In this document: one piece after another, positions 36,550-45,640 of the stretch
Layout of the letters: the number at the start of each line of letters is the position of its first letter
Numbering within the stretch: the first letter of the stretch is position 1
DNA from: Candidatus Aquicultor sp.
GTDB lineage: Bacteria; Actinomycetota; Aquicultoria; Aquicultorales; Aquicultoraceae
Direction of reading: 5' to 3'
Assembly (NCBI GenBank): GCA_036504445.1
Contig: DASXVE010000025.1
Span: 1-64,000, forward strand
Length of the DNA: 64,000 nucleotides
Program-made: the position numbers and the translations under genes
The notes under the pieces: generated by a model
What the model was told of the DNA's origin: nothing
The model's database searches: none
Seen by the model: only the letters and a program-made list of their open reading frames with translations

Positions 36550-37721
36550 TATTTACGAGCCTTATCTATCCCCTGTTTTTACTGGCGGCAGTCCTGGTGT
36601 TTCATCTGCTGCCGAAGCAATGGCGCCCGGTATGGATAACCCTGTGCGGCACGGCCTTTTACACCTTTTACGCCGGCGGCTTCCTGTTGTTTATCCTGGT
36701 TGAGGCGGTTGCCGTCTACGTGCTCGCACGCAACTCCGTGCGGCACGGCGGCACCTTTATCGTCGGGCTTTCGCTCGCAATCGGCGCGCTCGCCTATTAC
36801 AAATACCGGATTATGCTCTTCAACCTGGTCGCAACTCTATTTCATATGACGCCGCTTTCGGCCGAGCGCATTATCATACCGCTCGCGCTCTCGTTCTATA
36901 CGTTCGAGTTCATCCACTACCTGGCCGACATGCGAAAAGGCACCATTGCCGAGCACGGCTTTTTCGAGTTCATGGCCTTTACCATGTTCTTCCCGACCAT
37001 GGTTGCCGGGCCGATCAAACGCTTCCAGGACTTCACGCCGAAGCTTCGCGATGCGGGGCTTTCCTGGGCGCTGGTGAACGCCGGCGTGCTTCGCATAGCT
37101 GTGGGTGTTGCTAAAAAAGTGGTGATCGCCGATAGCATCAGCACCTGGGTCGACCCGTTAACGCAGGCAACCGGGCATGTGAGCGCCGGCGTTGTCGCGA
37201 TATCACTGGTTGCATATTCGGTTAAGATATACATGGACTTCTCCGGCTATTCCGATATCGCTATCGGCTCGGCGGCGCTCTTCGGCATCGCGGTGCCCGA
37301 GAACTTCTCGCTGCCCTACTTTAAAACCAGTATCGCCAACTTCTGGAAGAGCTGGCACATCTCGCTTACCAGGTGGATCATCGATTACGTTTTCATTCCA
37401 CTCGGCGGCAGCAGAAGTGGTTTTGCACTCGCCGGCATTAATACGGTGATCGCGATGTCGATCTCGGGCTTGTGGCACGGAGCCGCGCTTAACTTTGCTT
37501 TCTGGGGGCTCTACCACGGGTTATTGCTTGTGGGATATCGGGCTTACCGGGTGTTTATAAAGCCGTTGATTGCACTGCCTTCCGCATTCCGACCGGTCAC
37601 CAATATTGCAAGCGGCGTGTTTACGTTTGCACTGGTTTCCTTCGGCTGGGGGTTCTTCATTATGCCAGCCGGTAAGTTCTTAGGTATCATCACCGAAATC
37701 GCTAAGGGGGTTATTGGATGA
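36546..37721 (+). CDS. MBOAT-family O-acyltransferase (AlgI/DltB type)
   Basis: A 391-residue polytopic membrane enzyme. Segments LSFYTFEFIHYLADM, MVAGPIKRFQDF, YMDFSGYSDIAIGSAALFGI and FWKSWHISLTRW are MBOAT signatures, with catalytic His311 in SGLWHGAALNFAFW. Such proteins move an acyl group from an intracellular donor across the membrane. The start ATG 36546 overlaps the previous stop (ATGA); the longer frame from 36504 lies in the previous gene. Its stop again overlaps the next start, a 36-residue microprotein. Confidence 0.94.
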   Translation: MIFTSLIYPLFLLAAVLVFHLLPKQWRPVWITLCGTAFYTFYAGGFLLFILVEAVAVYVLARNSVRHGGTFIVGLSLAIGALAYYKYRIMLFNLVATLFHMTPLSAERIIIPLALSFYTFEFIHYLADMRKGTIAEHGFFEFMAFTMFFPTMVAGPIKRFQDFTPKLRDAGLSWALVNAGVLRIAVGVAKKVVIADSISTWVDPLTQATGHVSAGVVAISLVAYSVKIYMDFSGYSDIAIGSAALFGIAVPENFSLPYFKTSIANFWKSWHISLTRWIIDYVFIPLGGSRSGFALAGINTVIAMSISGLWHGAALNFAFWGLYHGLLLVGYRAYRVFIKPLIALPSAFRPVTNIASGVFTFALVSFGWGFFIMPAGKFLGIITEIAKGVIG

Positions 37722-37828
37722 GAGATATGCTTGTCGATGCCGCATACGGCCTCGTGATAGCGGCGCTTATCATGCTCATCATCATGTTCTCAAGCGGCAC
37801 CACCAAGTTTTTATACATCGACTTTTAA
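37718..37828 (+). CDS. DltX-like microprotein with C-terminal FLYIDF acyl-shuttle motif
   Basis: A 36-residue protein starting MRDMLVDAAYGLVIAALIML, i.e. a short N-terminus and one membrane helix, and ending FLYIDF. The start overlaps the MBOAT stop (ATGA). In Dlt pathways the microprotein DltX ends in a hexapeptide FxYxxF whose Tyr receives the acyl group from the MBOAT and passes it to the SGNH partner; here the motif, its extreme C-terminal place, the helix and the gene order all match. Sequence shows the motif; the acyl group and acceptor are unknown. No DltA/DltC-like activating genes are nearby, so the cargo may not be D-alanine. Confidence 0.8.
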   Translation: MRDMLVDAAYGLVIAALIMLIIMFSSGTTKFLYIDF

Positions 37829-37959
37829 GAGAAGCGGTTTGGAGTTCTAGAAGTAGCGTGAAAACGTACAATTCCCGGCACTCAGCATAAAACGATTTCT
37901 GCTCGTTTTAGCCCAAATTTCATTAACTTATGCCAATATTTTATCTTTAGACGATAAAA

Positions 37960-37993
37960 GTGGAGCAAAACTTGAAAGTTTGCTCCGCCACTG
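37960..37993 (+). terminator. Hairpin after the acyltransferase operon
   Basis: GGAGCAAA and TTTGCTCC pair around a 9-base loop, extended by GTG/CAC after a small bulge, about 130 bases after the microprotein stop. No clear T-run follows. Confidence 0.5.
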
Positions 37994-38102
37994 TTCTCAT
38001 ACTTACTTATAACTGCTGTGCTGACCAGGCGTTATCATACCCAGCAACGGCTTACATTTTTGTTCCATAGGCCGCTAGTGTTACTACACTTCAACGGCGT
38101 TA

Positions 38103-39074
38103 CTACTCTTCCACGAAAACAGCGGAGCCGATTTTGACTTTGTCGAACAGCTGGATTACATCCTCATTGTAGAGGCGGATGCAGCCGTGCGAGGCCATCT
38201 TGCCGATGCTGCTCGGGCGGTTGGTGCCGTGAATATTGTAACCGCTGTAGTGCGGCCCGTCTTTGCGTTTTTGGTACAGCACTAGGCGCCGTGCGCCCCA
38301 ATCGCCGTCCGGACTGGTATAGAGCTTCTTGCCTACATAAAATACGCCTGCCGGTGTGGGTGTCGCCGGAGTGCCGATGGCAATCGGATACAGAATTGAT
38401 AACTTGCCGTTTTCAAACAGTGAGAGCGACATATCGCCTTTACTAACAAGGATATAGTTGAGCGGCTTTACTGTTCCACTCCGCACTAGCGCTGTCTTGG
38501 TGAAGGTTTTGCCCCATGCATTGCAGGCAATAACCTGGATATGCGAATACCCCTGTCGCAGCCACACATTTTTAAATCCGTAAACTCCATTTACCGGTGT
38601 CGTGCGGTAAGTGATCTTCCCATTTATAGCTAAATAGAGACTTTGCGTGCGATCATCGACATTGCCGTTTATTGTCAGCCGGCCAGGAATCGCCATGTTG
38701 TCGGTAACGTCCCATGACGGCGTAAGCGGCCGATAATCGTCGAGGTTAACATAGATGCTATTGCTCATGGCAACCATGACTCCACTCGCATCATATGCAA
38801 CCGCGGTGTATTCATGGCTATCATCGGGAGCAACGACGGTAAACGTCGTCTCGGCGCTTGCGTGATCCTGCAGCGCAGTTGCAACTACTTTACCGTCGCT
38901 CTTGAGCTGTATCTGGCTTACACCGTTTTGTTTAGCTACCGAAAAGTGGAGCCCGTTATCCTCGTAAGATGGTTGTTGCAGCGACAAAGTTATAAAGTTG
39001 CCGGCATTTGCTACGAGTGATGCTATCATGGCGAACGCCACAGTAAACAGTAATACTGTGATAATCCGCTTCAT
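38103..39074 (-). CDS. L,D-transpeptidase with N-terminal Ig-like domain
   Basis: A 323-residue secreted enzyme: signal peptide MKRIITVLLFTVAFAMIAS, a beta-sandwich region (about 30-190) and a YkuD domain to the end. The active motif HGTNRPSSIGKMASHGCIRL holds the catalytic Cys. It forms or edits 3-3 cross-links or anchors proteins to the wall; a second such gene lies at 9573. I start at 39074 because the signal peptide begins there; the frame is open 66 codons further but that part is unlike any leader. Confidence 0.88.
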   Translation of the reverse strand: MKRIITVLLFTVAFAMIASLVANAGNFITLSLQQPSYEDNGLHFSVAKQNGVSQIQLKSDGKVVATALQDHASAETTFTVVAPDDSHEYTAVAYDASGVMVAMSNSIYVNLDDYRPLTPSWDVTDNMAIPGRLTINGNVDDRTQSLYLAINGKITYRTTPVNGVYGFKNVWLRQGYSHIQVIACNAWGKTFTKTALVRSGTVKPLNYILVSKGDMSLSLFENGKLSILYPIAIGTPATPTPAGVFYVGKKLYTSPDGDWGARRLVLYQKRKDGPHYSGYNIHGTNRPSSIGKMASHGCIRLYNEDVIQLFDKVKIGSAVFVEE

Positions 39075-39292
39075 TCCTGTATTCTCTTGATAAACGTGCT
39101 CCTGGTGCATATTAATCACATCATTCATGCCAGGGTAACTCTTAGCAAGTATGCACCTCATTACTGCAGCTTGTGCTAGCCGCCTGCGGCTGTAAAGCGC
39201 CTGTTCAGCAGCTTGTGAGATTGTGATACTTGCACCTACATAGTAGCATACCCACCGTGGTATATGCAACAAAAGCGCTGGTTAGATGCTTA

Positions 39293-39817
39293 TTAATAAC
39301 TACGAACGATAATCTGGGTTACTTTACCGGCTTTAACGAAGAAATCGGTGCCCACTTTGCTGCCTAGCCAGTAGTGATTGTAGACGCGACCGGCTTTAAA
39401 CTTTAGGTTCTTGCCATACTTCGCTTTGAGCTGAGCCTCGGTTGAGCCGACCTTTGTTCCCTCGTCGGTCGGGTATGCGGACGCGTTGATCGCAAACATA
39501 AAGACTTTGTGCTTTGTATCGCTATAGATCTCGAGCGGGTATTCGCCGTTTTTGTTCGCCTTGCCGTAGAACTTGTAGTAGACGACCCGGCCTTCATACT
39601 CAGAATCCTTGCCTGATTTGGATGGTTTGCCTATCGCCTTCACGGCGTTCGTGTCGGTAACGCCGAGCTTGACTGCGCCAAAGCCTTTATTTACGTGGAT
39701 AACGAGTTTTGTCGCCGCTTGAGCTGATACGGCGGCAGTAATGAGTAGCAGCGCCACAAGCAGGGCGAGAGAACCTCTAGAGATACGAGAGGCATTAAAC
39801 AGTTTTCGTGCGCGCAT
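39293..39817 (-). CDS. Small secreted protein, hypothetical
   Basis: A 174-residue protein with a clear signal peptide (LALLVALLLITAAVSAQAAT). The mature part has NKGFGAVKLGVTDTNAVKAI near its start and GTKVGSTEAQLKAKYGKNLK later. These two GxxxLGxT..V...GKP-like units recall repeated small wall or lipoprotein modules seen in monoderms, but I cannot name a family. It lies upstream of the L,D-transpeptidase on the same strand, 218 bases away. Confidence 0.7.
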   Translation of the reverse strand: MRARKLFNASRISRGSLALLVALLLITAAVSAQAATKLVIHVNKGFGAVKLGVTDTNAVKAIGKPSKSGKDSEYEGRVVYYKFYGKANKNGEYPLEIYSDTKHKVFMFAINASAYPTDEGTKVGSTEAQLKAKYGKNLKFKAGRVYNHYWLGSKVGTDFFVKAGKVTQIIVRSY

Positions 39818-39938
39818 GGTGCCTCCAATGCTAGTAAAAAACTTTTGTTGTTGTTACGGTTATTGTTCCCCCTATGCTTGCATGTCAAACATACAAGCTC
39901 AAGGCAACAATTCCAGCTAGTTGTAATACCTTTGAACC

Positions 39939-40216
39939 CTATTTTACATCAATTGTCTGCCCGTCGCTAACCGTTATAACGGAAAAGTCGCTGCCGAGTT
40001 TCGCATCAAAGAGCGAATGGTTTTCGGTGTGAACCGGCACGACGATTTCCGGCTCAATCAAGCGGATGAGTTCCATGAGCTCAGGCCCGGAAATGTGCCC
40101 GGACGAGTGCTATTAAACGCGAACGCGGATGTGCCCGGTACCGAGTGATCGACCGGATACGCCCAGTATTCCATGCCAGCGATGTTTTGCGCGTCGTCTA
40201 GAACGGTAAGCTTCAT
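39939..40216 (-). pseudogene. Beta-CASP metallo-hydrolase remnant with internal deletion
   Basis: Two parts of an RNase-J-like MBL/beta-CASP protein are joined out of frame. The 5' part reads MKLTVLDDAQNIAGM then YPVDHSVPGTSAFAFNS, the end of the first MBL half. The 3' part, in another frame, reads HSSGHISGPELMELIRLIEP then EIVVPVHTENHSLF and stops at TAG 39939-39941; HxSGH is the beta-CASP metal motif. The beta-CASP domain between them is missing and the N-terminal HxHxDH half is absent, so the gene is dead. The junction lies near 40107-40113. Confidence 0.75.
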
Positions 40217-40276
40217 ATCTCCCACCTGCCGTATGAACATAGATTACTCACCGGACGCTAAGCACTTTACTATGTG

Positions 40277-41125
40277 CTATTCGTCAAATGCAAGAAGGCT
40301 GCGGCCGTAGTTTTTCTCGGGTAATGTGGCACCGGCTTCTTTGAAAAAGGCCTGCCAGAACTTTTGTACGAGCATCGCTTTTGAAATGGTGTTTGCCTTG
40401 GCACCGCTCACATACACCGTCACGCCGGAGAGGTTCGGAAGAACGCCTTCGCTTTTTTCATGCTTGATTAATACGGGGATGCTCTTCTCGTTGAACGACG
40501 GATTAGTGAAATCGTAACCGGCGGCTTCCCCCGGCTGGTGGTACATATCGCTAAAGACGATGAGCACGCGCTTTTTGTCCTGGTAGGTATCGAACACCCG
40601 CTGGGCTACCTTAAAGGCGCCGAACATCTCGGTGGCCTCGCTGTTCTTCTCGAGCAGCGTTTTTACCTGGGCTAGAATTGCGTCTTTTTGCTGCTTGACC
40701 CGCTTGGGTAGATCGCGCTGCTTTGTATAGGCCTTTATCTGGTTTTCATTAGGGTCGCTTTTAAGCTGCTTGATCGTCTCATTGATGGGAAACGTCGAGT
40801 CGGATAAAGAGTTACTGTCGATGCGCTCGGCAACTATCACGTCGCCCGGGTTAAGACCATCCAGAACCTTCCGAAAATCCTTCAGGTACTGGCCGCGATC
40901 CGACGAGGTGCTGTTCGAGATGTCGAACAAGGCGAGAACGACTTTCGATTGCGTACCCGTCTGAGCTGTTGAAGAACCGCAGCCCGAAATGAGCGGTAAA
41001 CAGGTTAATAAGATGGCTATAGAGATGACAATAGGCGCCGGTAATTTAACCAGTATGCTTAGATGCGTTATCAGCTTCGCGCTTAAAATATTATGGTTTT
41101 TGCCAGGTATTTTATACCGTCTCAT
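40277..41125 (-). CDS. VWA-like lipoprotein, unknown system
   Basis: A 282-residue exported protein. A long basic N-terminus leads to a hydrophobic core and lipobox LISGC (Cys49). The domain at about 60-240 is von Willebrand A-like: MIDAS start VVLALFDISNSTS (Asp68, Ser70, Ser72), Thr165 region and VLIVFSDMYHQ (Asp193). Such domains bind protein ligands through a metal ion. The gene starts directly after the stop of a coiled-coil membrane protein, with no gap, so the two are coupled and likely one complex. I do not recognise the system. Confidence 0.78.
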   Translation of the reverse strand: MRRYKIPGKNHNILSAKLITHLSILVKLPAPIVISIAILLTCLPLISGCGSSTAQTGTQSKVVLALFDISNSTSSDRGQYLKDFRKVLDGLNPGDVIVAERIDSNSLSDSTFPINETIKQLKSDPNENQIKAYTKQRDLPKRVKQQKDAILAQVKTLLEKNSEATEMFGAFKVAQRVFDTYQDKKRVLIVFSDMYHQPGEAAGYDFTNPSFNEKSIPVLIKHEKSEGVLPNLSGVTVYVSGAKANTISKAMLVQKFWQAFFKEAGATLPEKNYGRSLLAFDE

Positions 41126-42322
41126 TTAAGCGCTCTCCATATCCTCTGCGGTGTCTTGCGGAACAACCACGCGCAGGTTATCGGTGCTGATATTGCGTCC
41201 GGCAATCGATTCAAGCACGTGAATCTGGTTATCGATCTCCTGATACGCGTTCGACAGGCACGCCGGCTCAGCGATGACCGGTTCGACCGAGAAACTCGCG
41301 ATATCCCGCTCGCTATCCTTGCGCCACCTGATATTTGAGCGGCGATAAATCCGTATGACCTGCTTAGCCTGCGCCCGGCGCCCGTCGGCCATCGACTTGG
41401 TGGCATTTCGGTGTTTTATGAGTTCAGTGGTTGAATCCTGGGCGTTTCTAATCAAAGTGAATAGTTCGCGCTCGAGAGAATCACGGTTCTCTAAAGTGCT
41501 TTCAAGCTCTGACGCCGCCCGTTTCGCCCCGTCCTCCCTGCACTTGAAGAGCTGCGGGTTCTTTACCTGGCAGGCATATGACGTCCAGTACGCCGCCCCG
41601 ACAATGAGCAGGTTCGCCGAGAAAAACATGACCCCGGACAAAAACCCGCTGACGTGGATATTGAGCGCCTGGTCGATTGCCATTGCACTCATGACCTGCG
41701 TTCGCAAATACGAGATGCCGAGTAGAAAAACCAGCAGCACGGCCGATATCGCGATGAATTTGGGGCTGACGCGCTCCCCTTCCCGCAGTTTTGATTCCTG
41801 CCCTGCCAGGTGGGCAAGCCACGGGATTGCAAAGCATATGCCGGCCGCCATCAAGTATGTCTCAGTTCTTGAGCCCCCGAACAGGCTAAAGACAAACGAG
41901 TTTAACGGGACTTCGGTAAACGCCAGCACACCGATGATCGGCCAGACTATCCACGGTCGAAGATGCGGGTGCTCCTGGCCGCGCATCTCTTCCTGTGCCT
42001 CCCGGTTCTCCTCCTGCGCCGTTGCAAGATCAAGATTTGCCTGGTAAAGCTTCTCCTTGATCAGCCCTTCGCGGTGCGCCCTATCCGATATCGCTCTCGT
42101 AAAATGAGAGAGCCTGTCGGTTAGCTGTTTCGCCAGCGCGCACATGTATTCTTCGGCCTGGTCTTTAACGTCGATTTCAAATTGTGGAGATCCTGTCTGA
42201 TCCTTGGTCGGGATGTTGAGCCGCCCGTCGGCAAAGCCCTGACGCCACGCAAAAAAGTTGCCGTTAGAATTCTGATTTGCTATCCGCTTCGGTGCTTTTT
42301 TAGGTGCTTTTCGCTTTTTCAT
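41126..42322 (-). CDS. Coiled-coil membrane protein, unknown system
   Basis: A 398-residue protein: basic N-terminus (KKRKAPKKAPKRIANQ), a coiled coil at about 55-120, then four hydrophobic helices (about 122-250: WIVWPIIGVLAFTEVPLNSF, AAGICFAIPWLAHLAG, FIAISAVLLVFLLGISYL, SGVMFFSANLLIVGAAYW) and a second coiled coil at about 265-330. The rest is charged. This layout suits a scaffold or gated channel. It precedes a VWA lipoprotein with no intergenic space. I cannot assign a family. Confidence 0.75.
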   Translation of the reverse strand: MKKRKAPKKAPKRIANQNSNGNFFAWRQGFADGRLNIPTKDQTGSPQFEIDVKDQAEEYMCALAKQLTDRLSHFTRAISDRAHREGLIKEKLYQANLDLATAQEENREAQEEMRGQEHPHLRPWIVWPIIGVLAFTEVPLNSFVFSLFGGSRTETYLMAAGICFAIPWLAHLAGQESKLREGERVSPKFIAISAVLLVFLLGISYLRTQVMSAMAIDQALNIHVSGFLSGVMFFSANLLIVGAAYWTSYACQVKNPQLFKCREDGAKRAASELESTLENRDSLERELFTLIRNAQDSTTELIKHRNATKSMADGRRAQAKQVIRIYRRSNIRWRKDSERDIASFSVEPVIAEPACLSNAYQEIDNQIHVLESIAGRNISTDNLRVVVPQDTAEDMESA

Positions 42323-42678
42323 AGCTTCCCTTACTTAGTTACCGATTTCGGACTGGTTGCAGGGATGAGTCGTAGGTACCATTAAGCTTTTCCCCGACTA
42401 CTCTGCGGATTAACCGATTCGTACGAAAATTCACAACTTATTCATGAATCACAATACGGATATTTTGCCTTATTGCCGCTTTCCACCTTATTCCAAGCAC
42501 TCTTTTAGCCACATCGCGGGCAGATCTCTCCGATGTCGTGCTCGACCAATAGCAATATCAGCTAAATATATTAACCGACTACCACATAAGTGAACCTGCC
42601 GCGTGCTTCTGATAAAATAAGTTACGACTAGCATGGCGAGCATTTCCAGGAATTGCCCATATCTACCGGGAGCCATAT
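42323..42678. other. Divergent intergenic region before addB
   Basis: About 355 bases, A/T-rich, between divergent genes. It presumably holds promoters for both sides; I see no gene, strong palindrome or terminator. Confidence 0.5.
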
Positions 42679-45639
42679 ATGCCTCTTAACGTTATTATCG
42701 GTCCAGCGCGGAGCGGGAAGAAAAATGTGCTGTTTGAGCGCTTTATCGATCGGCTCGATGATACTCCTCTTCTTCTCGTGCCCAGCGAAACCGAAGCCAT
42801 CTCTATTCGAAGGGAGCTCCTTCAGGCTCTTAATGCGGCTGTAGGGATAAGCATCACAACGTATGATGAATTTCTAGATCAGTTGGCAAAAAGTGCAGAA
42901 ATAACCCAGCACCGAATCGACCCCATCCAGCAGGAGTTTATTGTGAGGCGAATCGTCGAAGACGCCGACCTCACTTCGCTTGCCAAATCGGCCCGATATC
43001 CGGGCTTTAGTAAGGCTCTAATCTACCTATTTAACGATTTAAAGCAGGGCATGAACACTCCTGAAAAACTCAAAGAGGCCTTTGCGAAGTGGGCCGGGAA
43101 CAGCTTTAGGGCTGCTAATTATCTCAATGATATCCTTAAGCTGTACCAAAGCTACTTGGAGGAGCTTCAAAACCTCAACCTACTTGATGAGCAGCTTCTT
43201 CGCTGGGAAATTGTTGATGCGCTTGAGAACGGCGAATTTGTGGAAACCCGCCCGATTTTTCTATACGGGTTTGATGATTTCACCACCAGCCAGCGGCGAA
43301 TCATAGAACTTCTAAGCCTCAACGCGAACATCACATTTGCGCTCACCTTCGAAGATACGGATGCCTTCCTTGGCCGAAAAGAGGCGGTCGAGGAGCTCGT
43401 GAACGCCGCGGACAGCGTAGCCTGGACGAGCGCGGGCTTACCCGGGGGCGATCCCAAGCCGGTATTACAACCCAACTTTCTCGTAGCCGCCGGCGAGCGG
43501 GGCGAGATTGAGCTCGTTGGCGCCAAAATCCTAGAGCTCATCAGAAAAGATGGCTTTAAACCCGAGGAGATAGCGGTGATCATGCGAGAACCGAGCAGGT
43601 ATGCTCGCACCCTCATCCAGGTGTTTGAGGATTTCGCTCTCCCCTATTCGTTGAGCGAGCTGACGCCACTTGGCCAAAGCTCACTGGGACGTGCGATGCT
43701 GGCACTTTTAAGCTTCTGCTATGCATCGAAAGATATTGCCGACCTTGTCACCTATCTGCGAATTCGCTATATAAACAAGCAAAGTGAAATCGACCGGTTT
43801 GCGCGAGAAGTAAGGCTTAATAGAATTGTTGAGACGCACGAAGTGCTCGATCTCTGGGCACAGGTATCCGGTATCGGTGCGAAAGAGATCAACGATCTTA
43901 TGGCAATCGGCAATTTCTCGGAGATGGTACCACTGGTACGCTCGATCGGCTCCGAGCTCCTCACCTGTATCTTGGTAAGCAATTTGGATTCGAGCAACAG
44001 GCCGGATGGCAACAACGCACCCATATTTACCTACGATGAGAAGGCCGGCCTAAAGGCGCTATCGGTTATTGAAGACACACTTAACAGTCTTGGCGGGCTT
44101 GTGTCTGTTGACCCCAAATTCAACCCGGACCTAGCCGATGTTTATAAAATCCTTTCAAGCACCGAGATGCGTGTCAACCGCGAGGCAGAGGCCGAAAAGG
44201 TGCACGTTCTAAGAGTCCATCGCTCTCGCGGACGCTCCTATAGAGCTGTCTTCTTGCTTGGCTTAAATGAGGGCTCCTTCCCGCAGTCAACGAGCGAAGA
44301 TCCGTTTTTCAATCTGGAAGAGCGCAAGCAGCTCGCATCATATGATCTTGAAATAGATACCAGGGGCGGCGATATAGCCGAGGAGCGCTATTTGTTTTAT
44401 ATCGCTGCAACCAGGGCAACTGAGAGGTTGTTTTTGAGCTATCAAAGCGTTAACAGTAACGGCAGGGCCCTGTTAAAGTCCTCGTTCCTCAGCGACCTCC
44501 AGGAGTCGATCGATGAAGACGACCTAATAAAGCTGACCATGAGACGCTATCTATCTGATGTGGTGTTTAATGGCAACCTCGTATCCATACCGAGCGCTAA
44601 AGAAGCTATCCGTTTGGCCGCAAGTTGCCATAGTAAGCAGCCAAACCTTACAAAAACCGTCATTGAAAGCATAGGTGGCTCCCATCAGCTGGGGGGTATA
44701 CTAGCCAGAGTCCCCTCCCCACCGGCACGCTTCATCTCAACCGGGGCGAGAGAACTGATTTCAAACCGCGATACCTTTAGCATCACCGAGCTTGAGTCGT
44801 TTGCGAATTGCCCCTTCAAATGGTATGTAGAGAGAATGCTTAAGCCACAGGCAATTGAAGTTGAGCTTGATGCTCTCAATAAGGGGTCGATCCTCCACTC
44901 AACGCTGGAAAAGTTCTACAGGGCTCTTCCTGAGCGCTTCGGTGTAGGCAAGCCGGTTAAAGATAAACTTGATGACATGGAGTCGTTCCTTGTAGAGATA
45001 TTCGAAGAAGAGTTCGGGCATGAAGCGGCGGACACAAAGAGCGTTGATGCCAAGTTTAGCCGCCATGAGATGGCTGAAAATCTCAAGCGCTTTATCAGGG
45101 CTGAGGCCGTCAGGTCGACCGGGTTTACACCCGGCCTTTTTGAAGCGTCCTTTGGTCTACCCGCCGAGGAGTACAATAACGAGCATAAACAGGAGTGCCT
45201 TGTGCTTGAAGACGGCACTAAGATCCGGGGCAAGATCGACCGCATCGATATCGACGAGAACAACCGGGCAGTGGTTATCGATTATAAAAGTAGGGGCATC
45301 CCGAGCGCGAAAGATATAGAATCGGGAAAAAGCCTGCAAGTATCGCTCTATATCGAGGCCGTCAAGAAGCTTTGGGGCTTGCACCCGGTCGCCGGTGGTT
45401 ACCTTTCCATCGCAAGAATCAACGCCGAGGGTATGTATAATAGCGATGCCATCGAAAAAACCGCCCTACCGTTAAGAGCAGCGAAAAGTGACGAGGAGTT
45501 CGAGGCAATACTCTCCAATGCCCTTGAGAAGACCGGTGAGATAGCCGGGCGCATCAGGAATGGCTCCTTCGCCCCCGCCGACGATGCGGACTGCACGTTC
45601 TGCGAGCTCACTCACATATGCCGGAAGGGTCGTGCGTAG
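42679..45639 (+). CDS. addB: AddB-like helicase-nuclease subunit
   Basis: A 986-residue protein of the AddAB double-strand-break repair complex. The N-terminus VIIGPARSGKKNVLFERF is a degenerate Walker A loop; the helicase-like part has VLRVHRSRGRSYRAVFLLGL and RYLFYIAATRATERLFLSYQ. The C-terminal PD-(D/E)XK nuclease has GKIDRIDIDENN and VVIDYKSRG. Four Cys (NCPFKWY and CTFCELTHIC) match the AddB iron-sulphur cluster. The next gene begins one base after its stop. Confidence 0.9.
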   Translation: MPLNVIIGPARSGKKNVLFERFIDRLDDTPLLLVPSETEAISIRRELLQALNAAVGISITTYDEFLDQLAKSAEITQHRIDPIQQEFIVRRIVEDADLTSLAKSARYPGFSKALIYLFNDLKQGMNTPEKLKEAFAKWAGNSFRAANYLNDILKLYQSYLEELQNLNLLDEQLLRWEIVDALENGEFVETRPIFLYGFDDFTTSQRRIIELLSLNANITFALTFEDTDAFLGRKEAVEELVNAADSVAWTSAGLPGGDPKPVLQPNFLVAAGERGEIELVGAKILELIRKDGFKPEEIAVIMREPSRYARTLIQVFEDFALPYSLSELTPLGQSSLGRAMLALLSFCYASKDIADLVTYLRIRYINKQSEIDRFAREVRLNRIVETHEVLDLWAQVSGIGAKEINDLMAIGNFSEMVPLVRSIGSELLTCILVSNLDSSNRPDGNNAPIFTYDEKAGLKALSVIEDTLNSLGGLVSVDPKFNPDLADVYKILSSTEMRVNREAEAEKVHVLRVHRSRGRSYRAVFLLGLNEGSFPQSTSEDPFFNLEERKQLASYDLEIDTRGGDIAEERYLFYIAATRATERLFLSYQSVNSNGRALLKSSFLSDLQESIDEDDLIKLTMRRYLSDVVFNGNLVSIPSAKEAIRLAASCHSKQPNLTKTVIESIGGSHQLGGILARVPSPPARFISTGARELISNRDTFSITELESFANCPFKWYVERMLKPQAIEVELDALNKGSILHSTLEKFYRALPERFGVGKPVKDKLDDMESFLVEIFEEEFGHEAADTKSVDAKFSRHEMAENLKRFIRAEAVRSTGFTPGLFEASFGLPAEEYNNEHKQECLVLEDGTKIRGKIDRIDIDENNRAVVIDYKSRGIPSAKDIESGKSLQVSLYIEAVKKLWGLHPVAGGYLSIARINAEGMYNSDAIEKTALPLRAAKSDEEFEAILSNALEKTGEIAGRIRNGSFAPADDADCTFCELTHICRKGRA

Positions 45640-45640
45640 A

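Noticed and set aside
37829-38102. dltA or dltC genes beside the MBOAT operon
   Set aside because: The stretch after the microprotein holds only a hairpin; no adenylation enzyme or carrier protein lies near.
40058-40240. A 60-residue intact protein
   Set aside because: It is the 5' part of the broken beta-CASP gene running on into the wrong frame.
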